Assembly (NCBI GenBank): GCA_019022495.1
Contig: JAFEKR010000010.1
Coordinates: 806,001 to 870,000 of the forward strand
Direction of reading: 5' to 3'
Length of the DNA stretch: 64,000 nt
From: Epichloe hybrida
Taxonomy: Eukaryota > Ascomycota > Sordariomycetes > Hypocreales > Clavicipitaceae
The position numbers and the translations under genes are program-made. Positions within the stretch are counted from its first letter, which is position 1; the number at the start of each line of letters is the position of its first letter. The notes under the pieces were generated by a model. The model ran no database searches, was not told the DNA's origin, and was given only the letters and a program-made list of their open reading frames with translations. Shown here piece after piece: positions 1-10,492 of this stretch.

Positions 1-1080
1 TATTATAATAATATATAAAGAAAGAATATAATAGACTAATATTTATAATTTATTAATAGATAACTAATAGTATTATTTTAATTACCCTATATAGCTTAAA
101 TAAGCTATAAAAATAAGTTTAACTTATTTTTAAAAATAATACTAGGACTTGGTTTTATATAATATACTATACTTATTATAAAAGCTTTAATAACTTTTAT
201 AACCTTAATTACTATTATTACTATAATTACTATTATTTTACTTTTATTATTATTTTAAAAAAATATAAAAGAGAAAACATTTTTATAATATTAATATTTT
301 TAAAAACCTTAAAATACTAAGTTATTAAAGGCTATAGCTTTTACTATAGTAATTTACTTATAATTACTAGTATTTATATTTAAGTTATTTATTTATTATT
401 TATTTATTATTAAACTTTAACACTAATAATATTATAAGTAATCTTAGTAATCTTAGTAATACTAGTAATATTAGTAATATTAGTATTATAAGCTATTATA
501 AGCTATAATAAGATATTATAAGCTACTTATATTAAGTTTACTAGTAGTTTTTTTTATAGTTTTTTTAAAATAAGTAATAATAATAATTTATAGAAATATA
601 AAATAATTTATAGAAATATAAAATAATTTATAGAAATATAAAATAATTTATAGAAATAGTAAATAATATAATAAGAAGGTTTTTCTTTAAGTTATATTAG
701 GGAAATAAAGTATTAAGTTAAATAGTATTATTAAAAAAGTATAATATTATATATAACCTTACTTAGTTATAATAAAATTATAAAAATAATATAATATTAT
801 AAATTCTATAACTAATTTAATAAAATAGGTAATAATAAAAGCTTTTATATAACTAGCTTTCTTTTAACCTTATAGATACTAATAACTAATAAAAAGTCTA
901 ATACTATATTTGTAGTGTTTGTAGTTAGTGTAGTTTAGGAAAAAAAATTTGTAGTGTAATGTATTGTAGTTTTTTTTTTTTGTAGTTAGTGTAGTGTAGT
1001 TTTTTTTTCCTTGTAGTTAGTGTAGTTTATAGTGTAGTGTAGTTTGTAGTGTAGTTACTACACTACACTACAAATACTAC
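1..1080. repeat. AT-rich RIP-type degenerate repeat DNA
   Basis: Almost pure A/T sequence rich in TA dinucleotides, with no usable reading frame. The composition changes abruptly to normal GC content beyond about 5.72 kb. This is the look expected of repeats mutated by repeat-induced point mutation (C to T, mainly at CpA), an ascomycete defence. The retroelement fragments that follow have the matching Trp and Gln codon-to-stop changes. I see no intact gene here. Confidence 0.8.
581..658. repeat. 20-bp tandem repeat, about four copies
   Basis: The unit aaataatttatagaaatata repeats with exact 20-bp spacing (starts near 581, 601, 621 and 641). The middle copies are identical, so this array is younger than the surrounding degenerate sequence or has been homogenised. 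Confidence 0.85.
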
Positions 1081-1100
1081 ACTACGCTACACGTTTTAGT
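905..1100. repeat. TGTAGT-type repeat cluster with palindrome
   Basis: Many copies of TGTAGT/TAGTGTAGT, separated by T-runs, end in an inverted arrangement around 1040-1090, where GTAGTGTAGT runs into ACTACACTAC. The same words recur at 61,146-61,200, at the other end of the window. It could be the terminal part of a small transposable element or a fold-back repeat; its identity is unknown. Confidence 0.7.
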
Positions 1101-1132
1101 GCAATACTCTGATTATAGGGACTATAATATAC

Positions 1133-1775
1133 CTAATGTTACTTACAAGGCCGGACGTGGCCTTTACACTTCAGTGGCTATCTATAGCACTAGCTAGGCC
1201 CTATATAGAGCACCTAAAAGCAGCTAAAAACCTGCTTAGGTACCTATTAGGGACTAAATTCCTTGCTATAATCTATAGGGGAGACCCTAAAGGTATAGCT
1301 AGCAAAAGCCTAATAGGTTATTATAACAGTGATTTGGCAGGGGATAAAAAGACCTCTAAATTAACCTACGCTTATCTATTTAAGCTAGCTAGCGGACCTA
1401 TTAGCTAGAAATCAAAGAAAGCTAGTATAATAGCTCTATTAACATTAGAAGCTAAAGCTAACGCTATCTGCGAGACCTTCCAGGAGCTACAGTGACTTTA
1501 GGGCTTATTTAAGGAGCTAAAAACCCCTATTTCTCCCCCTATCTAGATATATTGCAATAATTAAGGCGCTATAACCACTGCCTATAACCCTGCCTTACAT
1601 AGCTATACAAAGCATACCTTGCTAAAGTTTAACTATATTAGGCAATAGGTTTTAGAGGGTTTAGCTAAGATTGAATATCTAGATACGAAGTCAATGCCTG
1701 CAGATAGTCTAACGAAACCGTTATCTAGGCCTCTTTATTAGGCTTTTATTAGGCTCTTAGGGCTTAATAATTAAT
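1133..1775 (+). pseudogene. Ty1/copia retrotransposon pol remnant (RT C-terminus and RNase H)
   Basis: Frame-consistent translation, allowing stops, gives the copia pol C-terminal signature: a TRPDVAFTLQWLS block, a HLKAAKNLLRYLLGT block, a GYYNSDLAGDKKTSK block (RNase H, D of the DSDxAGD motif), an ITTAYNPALHSYTKH block and an SMPADSLTKPL block near the end. In-frame TAG/TAA replaces codons where the family has Trp or Gln, as RIP would cause. The fragment lacks gag, protease, integrase and most of the reverse transcriptase upstream. It is not functional. Confidence 0.85.
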
Positions 1776-1974
1776 AAAACTAACAACTAAATCCCTTTAA
1801 TAGGAAACTAAAAACAACGCTAAAAAGGGAGCTATATTTAACAATAGCTAGGAATTTAAAAGGGGGTCTTTTATCTTTTCCTGTTTTTCCCTTTTATCTG
1901 TTTTTATCTAAAAGTTCTTGTTTACCCTATATCACTTTATACGCTTTTAATTAGCTTATACGTAATTCTTTTAT

Positions 1975-1982
1975 AAAGGGGG
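1975..1982 (+). other. Putative polypurine tract of the copia element
   Basis: AAAGGGGG sits directly before the TGTTA that begins the putative LTR at 1983, the expected place for plus-strand priming of an LTR retrotransposon. Confidence 0.55.
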
Positions 1983-2604
1983 TGTTAAAAATAAGACTTA
2001 TTTTTAGCCCTTTCTAGTTAAAGGACCTTTCTATTACTAGCTTGCATTGCAAGCCTAACAGCTGCACTGTAGCTGTTAATAGTCACGAAGGTAGCTATTA
2101 ATAGCTACGTTATAGCTATTAACAGCTGCGACTGACTGTGTGGATAACTAATCTAAATTAATTATTAATTATGGATTATTCAATTGCGTTATAGCTATAA
2201 GCGTAGCTATAACCGCAGCGCCACTAGTAATTAGGTAAGCTAAGGTGACGTAAGCAGGTTACCCTATAGCTATCTTTAATAGCGATTTTCTCTTTAACTA
2301 GAGGTTGTATAAAAGTCTTATATATAGTAAATTAAAGCTAGAAGATAGGGCTTTTATTTTATGTAAGAATATTTTTTGGACTAAAATTTGGTGCATATAG
2401 GTTACTAGTTTGTATAGTAGTGAGTTGATTTTTTGGATTTTACATATAAATGAATTTTGCGGAAAATTAAAAGTGGCCCTTAAGACCTCTCTAATGGCCT
2501 AGATCCACCAATACAGTCAGTGGGTATATAAGAGGAAGAAGATCTTTTTAACCTAGCTAGATAGCTAGACCTCTTAATCTAACAGCCGCATTGCCCGTAT
2601 AACA
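1983..2604 (+). repeat. Putative 3' LTR of the copia element
   Basis: It starts with TGTTA immediately after a polypurine tract and ends at TAACA (2600-2604), giving matching inverted ends and a length near 620 bp. A TATATAAG box with a following purine stretch lies at about 2525, as in an LTR promoter. No second LTR copy was found in the window, so the boundaries are inferred from ends and context only. GC content is higher than in the flanks. Confidence 0.5.
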
Positions 2605-2829
2605 TCACTAAAATCAATTCTATTAGTATATAAGATATCGTAAAAGTCATTTAGATTAAATTTAATTAGTTAATAACTGCCAAAACCTTCCGTTACGTTG
2701 CGTTAAATAATTTAACGTGGTGGTTTTACTAGTCCCTGACCGTAGAGCTGCACCTGTACAGCTGTTGCCAGCTGGCAACTAGCTCCCTACATTTCAATAA
2801 GTTATTCCTTAGGAGCCTATCTTATAATA

Positions 2830-3960
2830 AAAGCTTCTATAGCTATACTATAATAATTTACTAGTAAGTTACTTTAGGACTAAACACACTCTTAAGCTAT
2901 TAAAGCGTTACTTCTAGTGGCTAGGTATAAGTAAGTTAGTATTTAACTATATTATAAGCTATAGGGTTTACTAGTAAGTAATAGCTAGAAGGTATTACCT
3001 ATATAAAAGCCTTAAATCCTTACTAATACTATAGTAACTATAAGTAAAAATCTTAATAGATTTTATTATAGGATTACTAGTTACTTAAGTAAGTAAATAA
3101 GAGACTAATATAATCCTAGTAATTATAAACTAATTTACTAAGTACTTTATCTTCTTACCTATAACTATAATATAAAGTAAAGGCTTTTTATAGTATTTTA
3201 CCCCTAAACTAATAGGTAAATAAAGAGAATAAACTAAGTACTTAAGTATTACCTTTAATGCTTTATAGCTAATAACTAATAGATATAGCCTAAGCTACTC
3301 CTAATAGCCTAATTTACTTATAATAATATAGTAAATAAAACTATAGATTACTCTCCTAATTACTCCCTTATAGGCTATTTACCTAAGTTTTACCTAGCTC
3401 TTAAGAATAAGACTAAAGAAAAGGAGGTACTAGAAGCCTATATATATATTATAAAGCTATATAAAGTTAGAGAGTAACTAAAGTAAAACTAAGTAAAAGC
3501 TACTAAGACCTAAGTAAAGTACTATAACTAGTATTACTAGCTATTAATGCTAAAAAGAGGTAACCTAGTACTATTATTAGTAAAGAATATTAGGCTTAAG
3601 GATATAAAATAAAAGCTAACCCCTAGATTTATTAGACTATTTTAAGTACTTAATACTATAGGAAAATAAGCATATAGACTTATATTACCTAAAAAATATA
3701 GTTAGCTATATAATATATTTTATATTAGCTTATTAAAGCTATAGAATTACTATAAAGACACTAGAGATAAGGAAATACTAATACTAGACTTAGAGAATAA
3801 AGATAATAAGTATAAAGTTAAGGAGGTTAAAGACTATAGGAAAACCTAAGAAGGTAATAAATACCTAGTAAAATAAAAGGGTTAGCTAAGTAAATATAAC
3901 TAATAGGTTTTAGTAAAAGATATAGAAAGCGCTTAATATATAATTTAGGTATTTTACTAA
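2830..3960 (+). pseudogene. Ty3/gypsy chromovirus integrase-chromodomain remnant
   Basis: Translation with stops allowed shows an integrase zinc-binding (H2C2-like) segment near 2850-2990 (NNLLVSYF, then KHTLKLLKRYF, then WLGISK). An integrase-core segment follows (about 3050-3150, IDFIIGLL ... NQFTKYFIFLP). A chromodomain lies at about 3800-3935 (EVKDYRK ... NKYLVK, stop, KG ... VKDIE). The stop in the chromodomain falls exactly on the conserved Trp, and many other stops are TGG-to-TAG/TAA type, consistent with RIP. It is dead. The pol parts upstream (RT, RNase H) are not recognisable. Confidence 0.8.
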
Positions 3961-3966
3961 AATAAG

Positions 3967-4149
3967 TCTAGTAAGAAAAGTAGTAATATAGGATTAAAGC
4001 ACTAATAAAGAAACATAAATATACTATAGAAAAGACCTAACCTTACTAGTTACTAAGGTCTAGTAATAAAGATAGTAATATAGGATTAAGGCACTAATAA
4101 AGGAATATAAATACGCTATAGAAAAGGCCTAACCTTACTAGTTACTATA
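3967..4149. repeat. Tandem duplication of a ~91-bp unit
   Basis: Two adjacent copies of about 91-92 bp (starts 3967 and 4059) share the sequence from TCTAGTAA through CCTTACTAGTTACT with scattered A/G and C/T differences. They lie just downstream of the dead chromodomain, so the duplication was probably part of the gypsy element's 3' region before mutation. Confidence 0.75.
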
Positions 4150-5722
4150 AAAACTATTGCCTAAAGGCCTAGGTTATACTACTAAATAATAAAGGAAAAT
4201 ATACCTAGAGCGTAAGTAAAATAATAGGAAAACCCTCTATTATAGCCCCTATATAGGAGACTATATTCTAGCTATTTAAGCTATACTCTGCCTAGTTCTT
4301 ATTACCTTAAATTACCTTCTTTATAATATAGTAAAAGTAATAAACTACTATAACCTAGGCTATATACCTAGGGTTAGAGGGCTAGAGCTAAAGGACTATT
4401 CTTACCTTCTAGATAAATATAGTATCCTTAAGGTTCTCCTATAGAAAAGTTAGTAAAGACTAAGTAAAAAAGTAAGGGAAAGCTATATATAAACTAGAAG
4501 AGAGGGAAAGGGAGCTATAGCTACTAAGGAAACTTATAGCTATTACTATAAAACTAGATAGTTTTAGTATAAAATAGAGATAGCTTATATAGAAAGGTTA
4601 GTAAGGAATAGGTAAAAAATAAGTAACTTAATACACTTAATATACCTTTATAGCACTAGTTAGCCTAAAGGTAATATAGTGTGTAGTATTAGCATAGTTA
4701 AAACCTATTACTAAATTTAAGATATATATAGTAAAGCTATAGTAAGTTATATTTAAAAACATAGGGATACCCTCCTTATCCTTAGTAGTAATAGTAGTGT
4801 TTATAAGGGCCTAAACCTATTTATAAATAACTAAAAGGTCCTAGAAGTTACTAGCTAAAGTTAGCATAGCCTAGTATAAAAAGGTTAGTAATTTATAGCT
4901 ATAGGATAATAAAATACTAAGTAACTTACTATCTTATATATATTACTATATTTATTACACTAAATATAATATTTTAATTATTTTTCTCTAGCTACTATAC
5001 TAACTAAAGAGTAGGGAAAACTACATATAATTACTAGTAAAAGGATTTTAATTAGTAAGTGCTTCTTAAAGTCTAGGCACTTAGTCTAAAGATAGTGTAT
5101 ATATAAGTAAATATAAAAGTAAATTATATCTAGCTTTATAGTAAAAGGACATAAATTAAGAGTTAAAGAGTTAAGGTAAATAAAGTATAAATAAGGTTAA
5201 TTAAGGATAACTATGTTTACTAAAGGAAAAAGTTTATAATATAATAGGGAGTTATAGATAAATTTATATATAAGCGCTATCTATTATTTATTATTATTTT
5301 AATTTAGCTAATACTTAGCAAATAGCTATAGGGTACCTAGCAAAAGCTATTTAGGAGCTTAGCTATAAGTAAGGGGGTAATTATAAGGCCTTACTTATAA
5401 TAATAGGTGCACCTACGTACCCTATAGGCTAGCAAGGCCCTAGGGCTAGGTCTATGTAACACTAGTAAGTCACTAGCTATAAGGCAGCGACTCGCACGCA
5501 TAATATATTTAGACCTAGCAAGCTTTAGTTAATATACTAGAGCCCCCATACCTCTTGCCTAGCTACCATTGTTCTCACAATATTATATTGTATTTAGCCT
5601 TATAAAGGCTACTAAGGTTTACTAAGTTTATCTTTTTCTTACTTATATACTAGTATTTTACTTATATTTTAAGGTAAGAAATATTAATTTTATATAATTA
5701 GTATATTATATCTTAGGTTTTC
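4150..5722. repeat. AT-rich remainder of retroelement block, possible gypsy 3' LTR
   Basis: Degenerate AT-rich DNA without a usable frame. A second polypurine-like AAGTAAGGGGG at about 5384-5394 is followed by a GC-richer stretch and a run toward 5720, where normal base composition begins. This could be the 3' LTR of the gypsy element on the same strand, but I found no partner copy and cannot fix its ends. Confidence 0.4.
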
Positions 5723-5833
5723 CCCTTTGACAAAGCAGCGGGAGTACTAGGAATAGCCATACATAGAGTTAACTAGTGTATATAATATATATATACATAT
5801 TATATCTTAGCAATAACTTTTTATTATCATATA

Positions 5834-6013
5834 GAACTGGAGCTTCTCCCTCGTCATTGCTCGCAGGTCCATGGCGTAGTCGTGCGGCTGGACGCTGAAG
5901 CGGGTGCATCTCTGGAGGGGCCACACCCACGATGCCTTGGTGATTTTGACGGTGCGGACGCCCATGCCCGTGATGGCGAGGTACTCATCTGGGCCGGAGA
6001 TTCTGTATGACAT
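5834..6013 (-). pseudogene. Truncated flotillin gene, 5' end only
   Basis: The minus-strand frame starting at 6013 (MSYRISGPDEYLAITG...) reads for 60 codons as the N-terminal SPFH/PHB region of a fungal flotillin (GVRTVKITKASWVWPLQRC, then QPHDYAMDLRAM, then EKLQF). Flotillins are membrane-microdomain scaffold proteins of roughly 450-500 aa. Similarity stops after EKLQF at 5834; the frame then reads into AT-rich DNA and ends at 5807. About 85-90% of the protein is missing. The break coincides with the entry to the RIP block, so insertion or deletion by the retroelements is the likely cause. A longer in-frame start at 6088 adds residues not expected in flotillins. Confidence 0.8.
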
Positions 6014-7020
6014 TTTTTTGGACTTGGATTTGGATTTGGAAACTCTGATGGAGTCTGGGAGGCGGAGGACTTTGGCTTCGGGTATCAAGTAAGCTTATGG
6101 ACAGAGACAGTCAGTGGAGAGGGTTTCCCGAGTCATAAATGAGAGGCGGCTGCTAACCTGAACCTCGTGGTATGATAAGCACCAGCTTGCTCTTGTTCTT
6201 CAAGGAGTAACAACTTTGATGCACGAGGACTTTTCTTGACAATGCTACATCATCCTCCTCGTGGGACTTGGACTAGCCTTTATATGCTGCCGAGCAAAAG
6301 CAGCCCGCCCCCTCAGCCGCATGCGACCTGCGCATTCAGCCTCGCTGCAGCATCGCCATCGCCATCGCCGGCACGCCGGTGAAATTCAAAGTGAGAAGTG
6401 AGGCTTGCGGAAAGAAGGCCTGGGCCAAAACAAAAGCTAATAAGAAGCCTTGGGGCTTCTGGAAGCCTGCCACTTGCGGCGCTAGCTCGCAAAGAAGGGG
6501 AAGTGGGGAACCGAGAATGGGGGCCCCCGGTCAAATTGATCCTTCGCCATGCCGTCCCGTGACCTCCACGTGGGGAGGAGACCCATGGCTCAAGGCATAC
6601 GGAGAAACTCCGTATTAGTCCGAGTCCGTACTTTTTTGCAATATGCCGCCGCCAGTCAGCCTCGTCACTTGCGGCAAAAAATTACTAGTTTGGGAAATAT
6701 ATGTCGCCAAGAAGCTGCGCCCCCCGTGGGCCCGTGGGGGTGGGTGACATGCGCCCCATTTTCAGCCAGCCACCACGAACCTTGAATCGTTGCTGTTGCT
6801 GTACTCGGTAAGTCCGTAGTCCGTTACTCCGCACATTCGGCGACAAATAAGATGATGGGAGGCGCCACGTCCCGTCCTCATTCTCCGCGGGGACTTTTTT
6901 TTTTTTTTTTCCAAAAGTGATGCTTCGCAGCCTCACACTCTTTTTTTTTTTTTCCTCACTCGCATTGTGTTTCCCCCCCACCCCCCCCGCGAAACACACT
7001 TACTTCCAGAAACCCACGAT
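6014..7020. other. Intergenic region without recognised gene
   Basis: Contains the former flotillin upstream region, a short CATCGC triplet repeat near 6355, two T-runs at about 6896 and 6942, and a C-run at 6974-6988. It presumably holds the promoter of the gene starting at 7021. The open frames here have no family features. Confidence 0.6.
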
Positions 7021-8031
7021 ATGTCGCAAACCACAGAGGCACAAGATGTCGACGCCCCACCCCCGCCTTATTATACCTCGGTGCCAGGCGCCGCAGCCGC
7101 GCCGAGAGGCGGATCGTCAACACGCGCATGCGCATCACATTGTTCCCCATCATCGCTCTCACTCTTCTCTTCGCAGCTCTCCGGCCTGCGGGGCCGGATC
7201 CTGGACGAACAAGCGAGTCGGTCTCTGGCGCGGGACCGGCAGGACCTCGAGACCCTCTCCCTCCTGGTCGTCCCCCACGTGGAAGCCCTCCTTCGTTCCA
7301 TCGCCGCCGTCAGCCCCCCGCCCGCGCTCGTGGAGGCGACGCTGGTCCCGGACGAAGCCGTCGACCAAAGCTGGACATTCAGTGACACGGAGACGAAGAG
7401 GAGCGGCCATGTCACGACGTTGATCCGGGTGACGAGGCGTGACGTCGTGGTGGACGGCGACGAGAAACGACGACGACCACCTCCTGCTGCTCCGGACGGA
7501 CCGGGCGCGGCTCGCGAAAACAGTGGATTGGACGGGGACGCATGTGGACGGTGGAGGGACGAGGCACAGGTACAGGGGGATGATCAGGAAAAGTCCAGAG
7601 CTGGAGCAGCTTCTGATTCATGGTCGTGGTGGTCGGACGAAGACATGGCGCGCCGTCTGGCCAAGCACCTTCAGCCAAGCCGTGCGACTGCGACTGCGAC
7701 TGCGACTGCGACTGCGTCGGATGATGGACACGCGCCAGCGGCACGAGTGGAGCGTGACAAGGAAGCGAAAAAGGCTGCTCGGTGGTCTCTGTTCAGGAGG
7801 CGCGTTTCTTCTGCAGAGGCTTCGACGCCGATTCCATCATCATCCTCCCAATCTCACGCGCCGTCGGATCATGTTGACATGACGGTGAATGCCGAGGAGA
7901 GCACATTCAGGCGACAGAATGACATGGGCATATGGGAGAGTAAAACTGGGTGGGGCTTGGTGGTGAGGGTGTATATTCGGATAGATATGAAAGCCATCGC
8001 CAACGGTTGCAGTACAAGGCATGTGGGATAG
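7021..8031 (+). CDS. Conserved fungal protein of unknown function
   Basis: Single-exon frame of 336 codons from the ATG at 7021; an in-frame ATG at 6967 is possible but adds a low-complexity leader. The N-terminus is Pro/Ala-rich (DAPPPPYYTSVPGA). A helical segment around residues 50-100 contains LARDRQDLETLSLLVVPHVEALL. An acidic/tryptophan patch SWSWWSDEDMARRLAKHLQP lies near residues 205-225, and the C-terminus carries FRRQNDMGIWESKTGWGLVVRV. The order of these blocks recalls uncharacterised proteins common in Sordariomycetes (from memory, not searched). An Ala-Thr repeat around residues 228-237 is encoded by repeated gcgact. There is no signal peptide or membrane segment. The last ~15 residues are poorly conserved-looking and may be mis-spliced. 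Function unknown. Confidence 0.7.
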   Translation: MSQTTEAQDVDAPPPPYYTSVPGAAAAPRGGSSTRACASHCSPSSLSLFSSQLSGLRGRILDEQASRSLARDRQDLETLSLLVVPHVEALLRSIAAVSPPPALVEATLVPDEAVDQSWTFSDTETKRSGHVTTLIRVTRRDVVVDGDEKRRRPPPAAPDGPGAARENSGLDGDACGRWRDEAQVQGDDQEKSRAGAASDSWSWWSDEDMARRLAKHLQPSRATATATATATASDDGHAPAARVERDKEAKKAARWSLFRRRVSSAEASTPIPSSSSQSHAPSDHVDMTVNAEESTFRRQNDMGIWESKTGWGLVVRVYIRIDMKAIANGCSTRHVG

Positions 8032-8157
8032 CTTACCACCAGTTTGGGTTGCGGATTGCCATGCACACCCAATATCATACATCTATCGACAGACCTAATC
8101 GCGTATCTAAAGCAAACTCCCGCGAAAAATGTTCCATCCCATGTACCCCCAACGTCG

Positions 8158-9589
8158 TTACATCGTGGAAATGCCCTCATACTCTGCGTATCCAAGCGCA
8201 AGGTTCATGTTCTCTAATGAAAGTCGTTAGCAAGTCCGAAACATCTGGCTTGGACTTGGGCACTTACGCAAACACTGAGTACTGGCACCCTTGTTAAGAT
8301 TATCTATCGTAGCGCAGCTTCACACAGTTAGTATAACTGGTGAACATGGGAAGATGCCCGGCCACTTACATGACGACGCGCTTGCCAGTGCCATCAACTG
8401 CGAAGCCTCCAATCTCAACGCCATGGAGCTTACAGATGTTCTTGACCATGGGAGCCTCTCCTACCACCTTGACCAGCTTCTCGCCAGCGTATCGGTCCTG
8501 GTAAATTTGGCGAATATCGCGAGAGTCCATTGCCTTGTTAAGGGGGATGTTGATGGTCAGGTGGATGCCACTGTAGAGTGATCAATCAGTAAAGGGATCT
8601 TGGAATCCACATGGCAAAACCAGGATGACTAACCGGAACCACGAAGCCACGTGTGGAACGAAGCCGACTTTGGCCCCGCCGAGATGATGGGAGATCTCTC
8701 GCTCGTGTATGTGGTTGACCAACGAGTATGGGATGAGATTGTCGGCGAGAAGCTTGACGTTGTTCTTATCGCTTGGTTTAGTGCCCGCTCCGCTGTACCC
8801 TGAGACACCAAAAATGGAAATGAAGCCAGTACCGTCAATGAAGGGCAGCAGAGGAGCGACGCTGAGCTGCGAAGCAGTCGCATAGCAGCCGGGGTTTGAG
8901 ATCTTGGTAGATTGGCAGATCGTGGACCGTTTAGTGAGCTCAGGAAAGCCATATGCCCATTGCTTATCGAACCGATAGTCGGCAGACAGGTCAACAACAA
9001 CACTCTTATGGCCAGTGTCCTTCTGAGCCTGATCGATGGCTTCAATGTAGGGCTTGCAAACTCCATTGGGGAGAGCCATGACCCAGCAGTCTATATCCGT
9101 GTCCAGCCGGGCAACATCCTCTGGAGACAAGTTCTTGTAGATGATCTTGCGCTTGGAATATCCCTGTAGCTCCTGGCCAGTGAGCTCCCGTGAAGATACA
9201 TACTGCAGATCCATGTAGGAATGCTTGTTCAGGAGATCAATCAAAGCTTGACCGGTGTACCCTCGGGCTCCAATCAGACCAATGCGAGATGGGATGTTGT
9301 TCGAGGCATTTTTTTTACCAAGAGGCGGATTGGGGTTTATGGTGGCGACGTAACCGCGTCGTTGCTGGCCAACAATGCCTGCCACGGCGTGCTGAGCGGC
9401 GGGGCGCGAGGAGCGCAAAGATGAGAGGCTTCGGGCATTGCTGAGGTTGTGGTAGAGGCCGAGGAGGCATCGGTTCGCGTTCGGAGCAGCGGTAATTATT
9501 GACGACGACGACGATGATGATGATGATGCAGATTGTCGAACAGCTCGTCGGGCGCCGGTGCGCATCGATATGGATGTGGCAGAGAGCAT
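8158..9589 (-). CDS. Stand-alone N-acetyl-gamma-glutamyl-phosphate reductase (Arg5,6 C-terminal half)
   Basis: Four exons close in frame: about 8634-9589, 8370-8570, 8268-8317 and 8158-8213, with GT-AG introns and CTAAC-type branch points. The enzyme reduces N-acetyl-glutamyl-5-phosphate with NADPH in mitochondrial arginine/ornithine synthesis. Seen: NAD(P)-fold start RIGLIGARGYTGQ, catalytic cysteine in SNPGCYAT, GVSGYSGAGTKPS, HIHEREI, and the family-typical end NMNLALGY. The start at 9589 gives an Arg/Ser-rich leader ending near RRGY, like a mitochondrial transit peptide. In fungi this domain is normally fused behind an acetylglutamate kinase domain in one ~870-aa polyprotein; no kinase coding exists upstream, where another gene begins. 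The family GKHGV block reads KLHGV. It is probably an extra copy; whether it is active is unknown. Confidence 0.85.
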
Positions 9590-10492
9590 GGCTTCGAATG
9601 GCTTCGAGTGCTTCTCAGACCACTTGGTTTGGTGATGATGTCGAGAACGAAAGCTGGGAAATGTTCTGGGCCGGAGGTGGTGACGGAGTTTGGCGTTTTT
9701 CCTTTTCAAATTTGCGAGTGGCTCAAATCGCAGCTCCGAAGCACGTGACATGGTGGTTACGGAAGTGGCATTGACTTCTTGAGATACAGGATGCGCACTC
9801 CTTTTGTCAGACATATTTTATTCAAAATGGGTAACTGGGAAGACGGTGGATTGATGAAAAGAATTCTGGTTTAATTTTCATCTATTTCATCTATTTCCCA
9901 TATCGAATTATAATTCTGTTCTTTTTGCGCTCATTGGTTGACCTTGTTTCCGCAACCGTGTGCAATGTCAAAGGCGAAGGATATTTGATGGTCAAAATAC
10001 ATATGCCATTAGCGCGCCGCCACCTTTTTCCAACGATGAAGAAACTTTAGTTGCGTTGAGCCAAAGTCCGGAGGTGTTTAGACAGATTGCCCGGTCCATC
10101 GACAGGGTTTTCGGATGTGGGCAGGAGGCATCTTACAAGACAAAGGGGGGGGGGGGCGTGTATGGCGCGAGCAAAGCTGTTCGCAGGTATTACATATACA
10201 TTCACAGCTACAGATGAACGGCGAGCCTTGGATGAGCGACTTGTGGTCACGCAAATTGGAACGAGAGGGTACCACGCTGCAAGCACAGGCGTGTGAACTA
10301 AGCGTTGAGTGCGAGGGCCAATTTATTGCACTGAGGATACTTGAAATGAATGAATTGACAACGTCGTCTCCAATCCAATCTCGTAGAGCGAATTCCAAAG
10401 TCCCCAAAAAATGAAAATTTGAGGCGTGCTAAATCATGAAGCGGTCACCGGAATCATGAACTAGCATAGGTCAGTCCTCAAGGGCCGCAAGG
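9590..10492. other. Intergenic region, AGPR promoter and downstream end of next gene
   Basis: Upstream DNA of the reductase gene (minus strand) and the 3' side of the XaxA-like gene ending at 10493. It contains a G-run at 10145-10154. Reading frames on both strands lack family features; the in-frame extension of the reductase to 9814 is probably 5' UTR. Confidence 0.5.
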
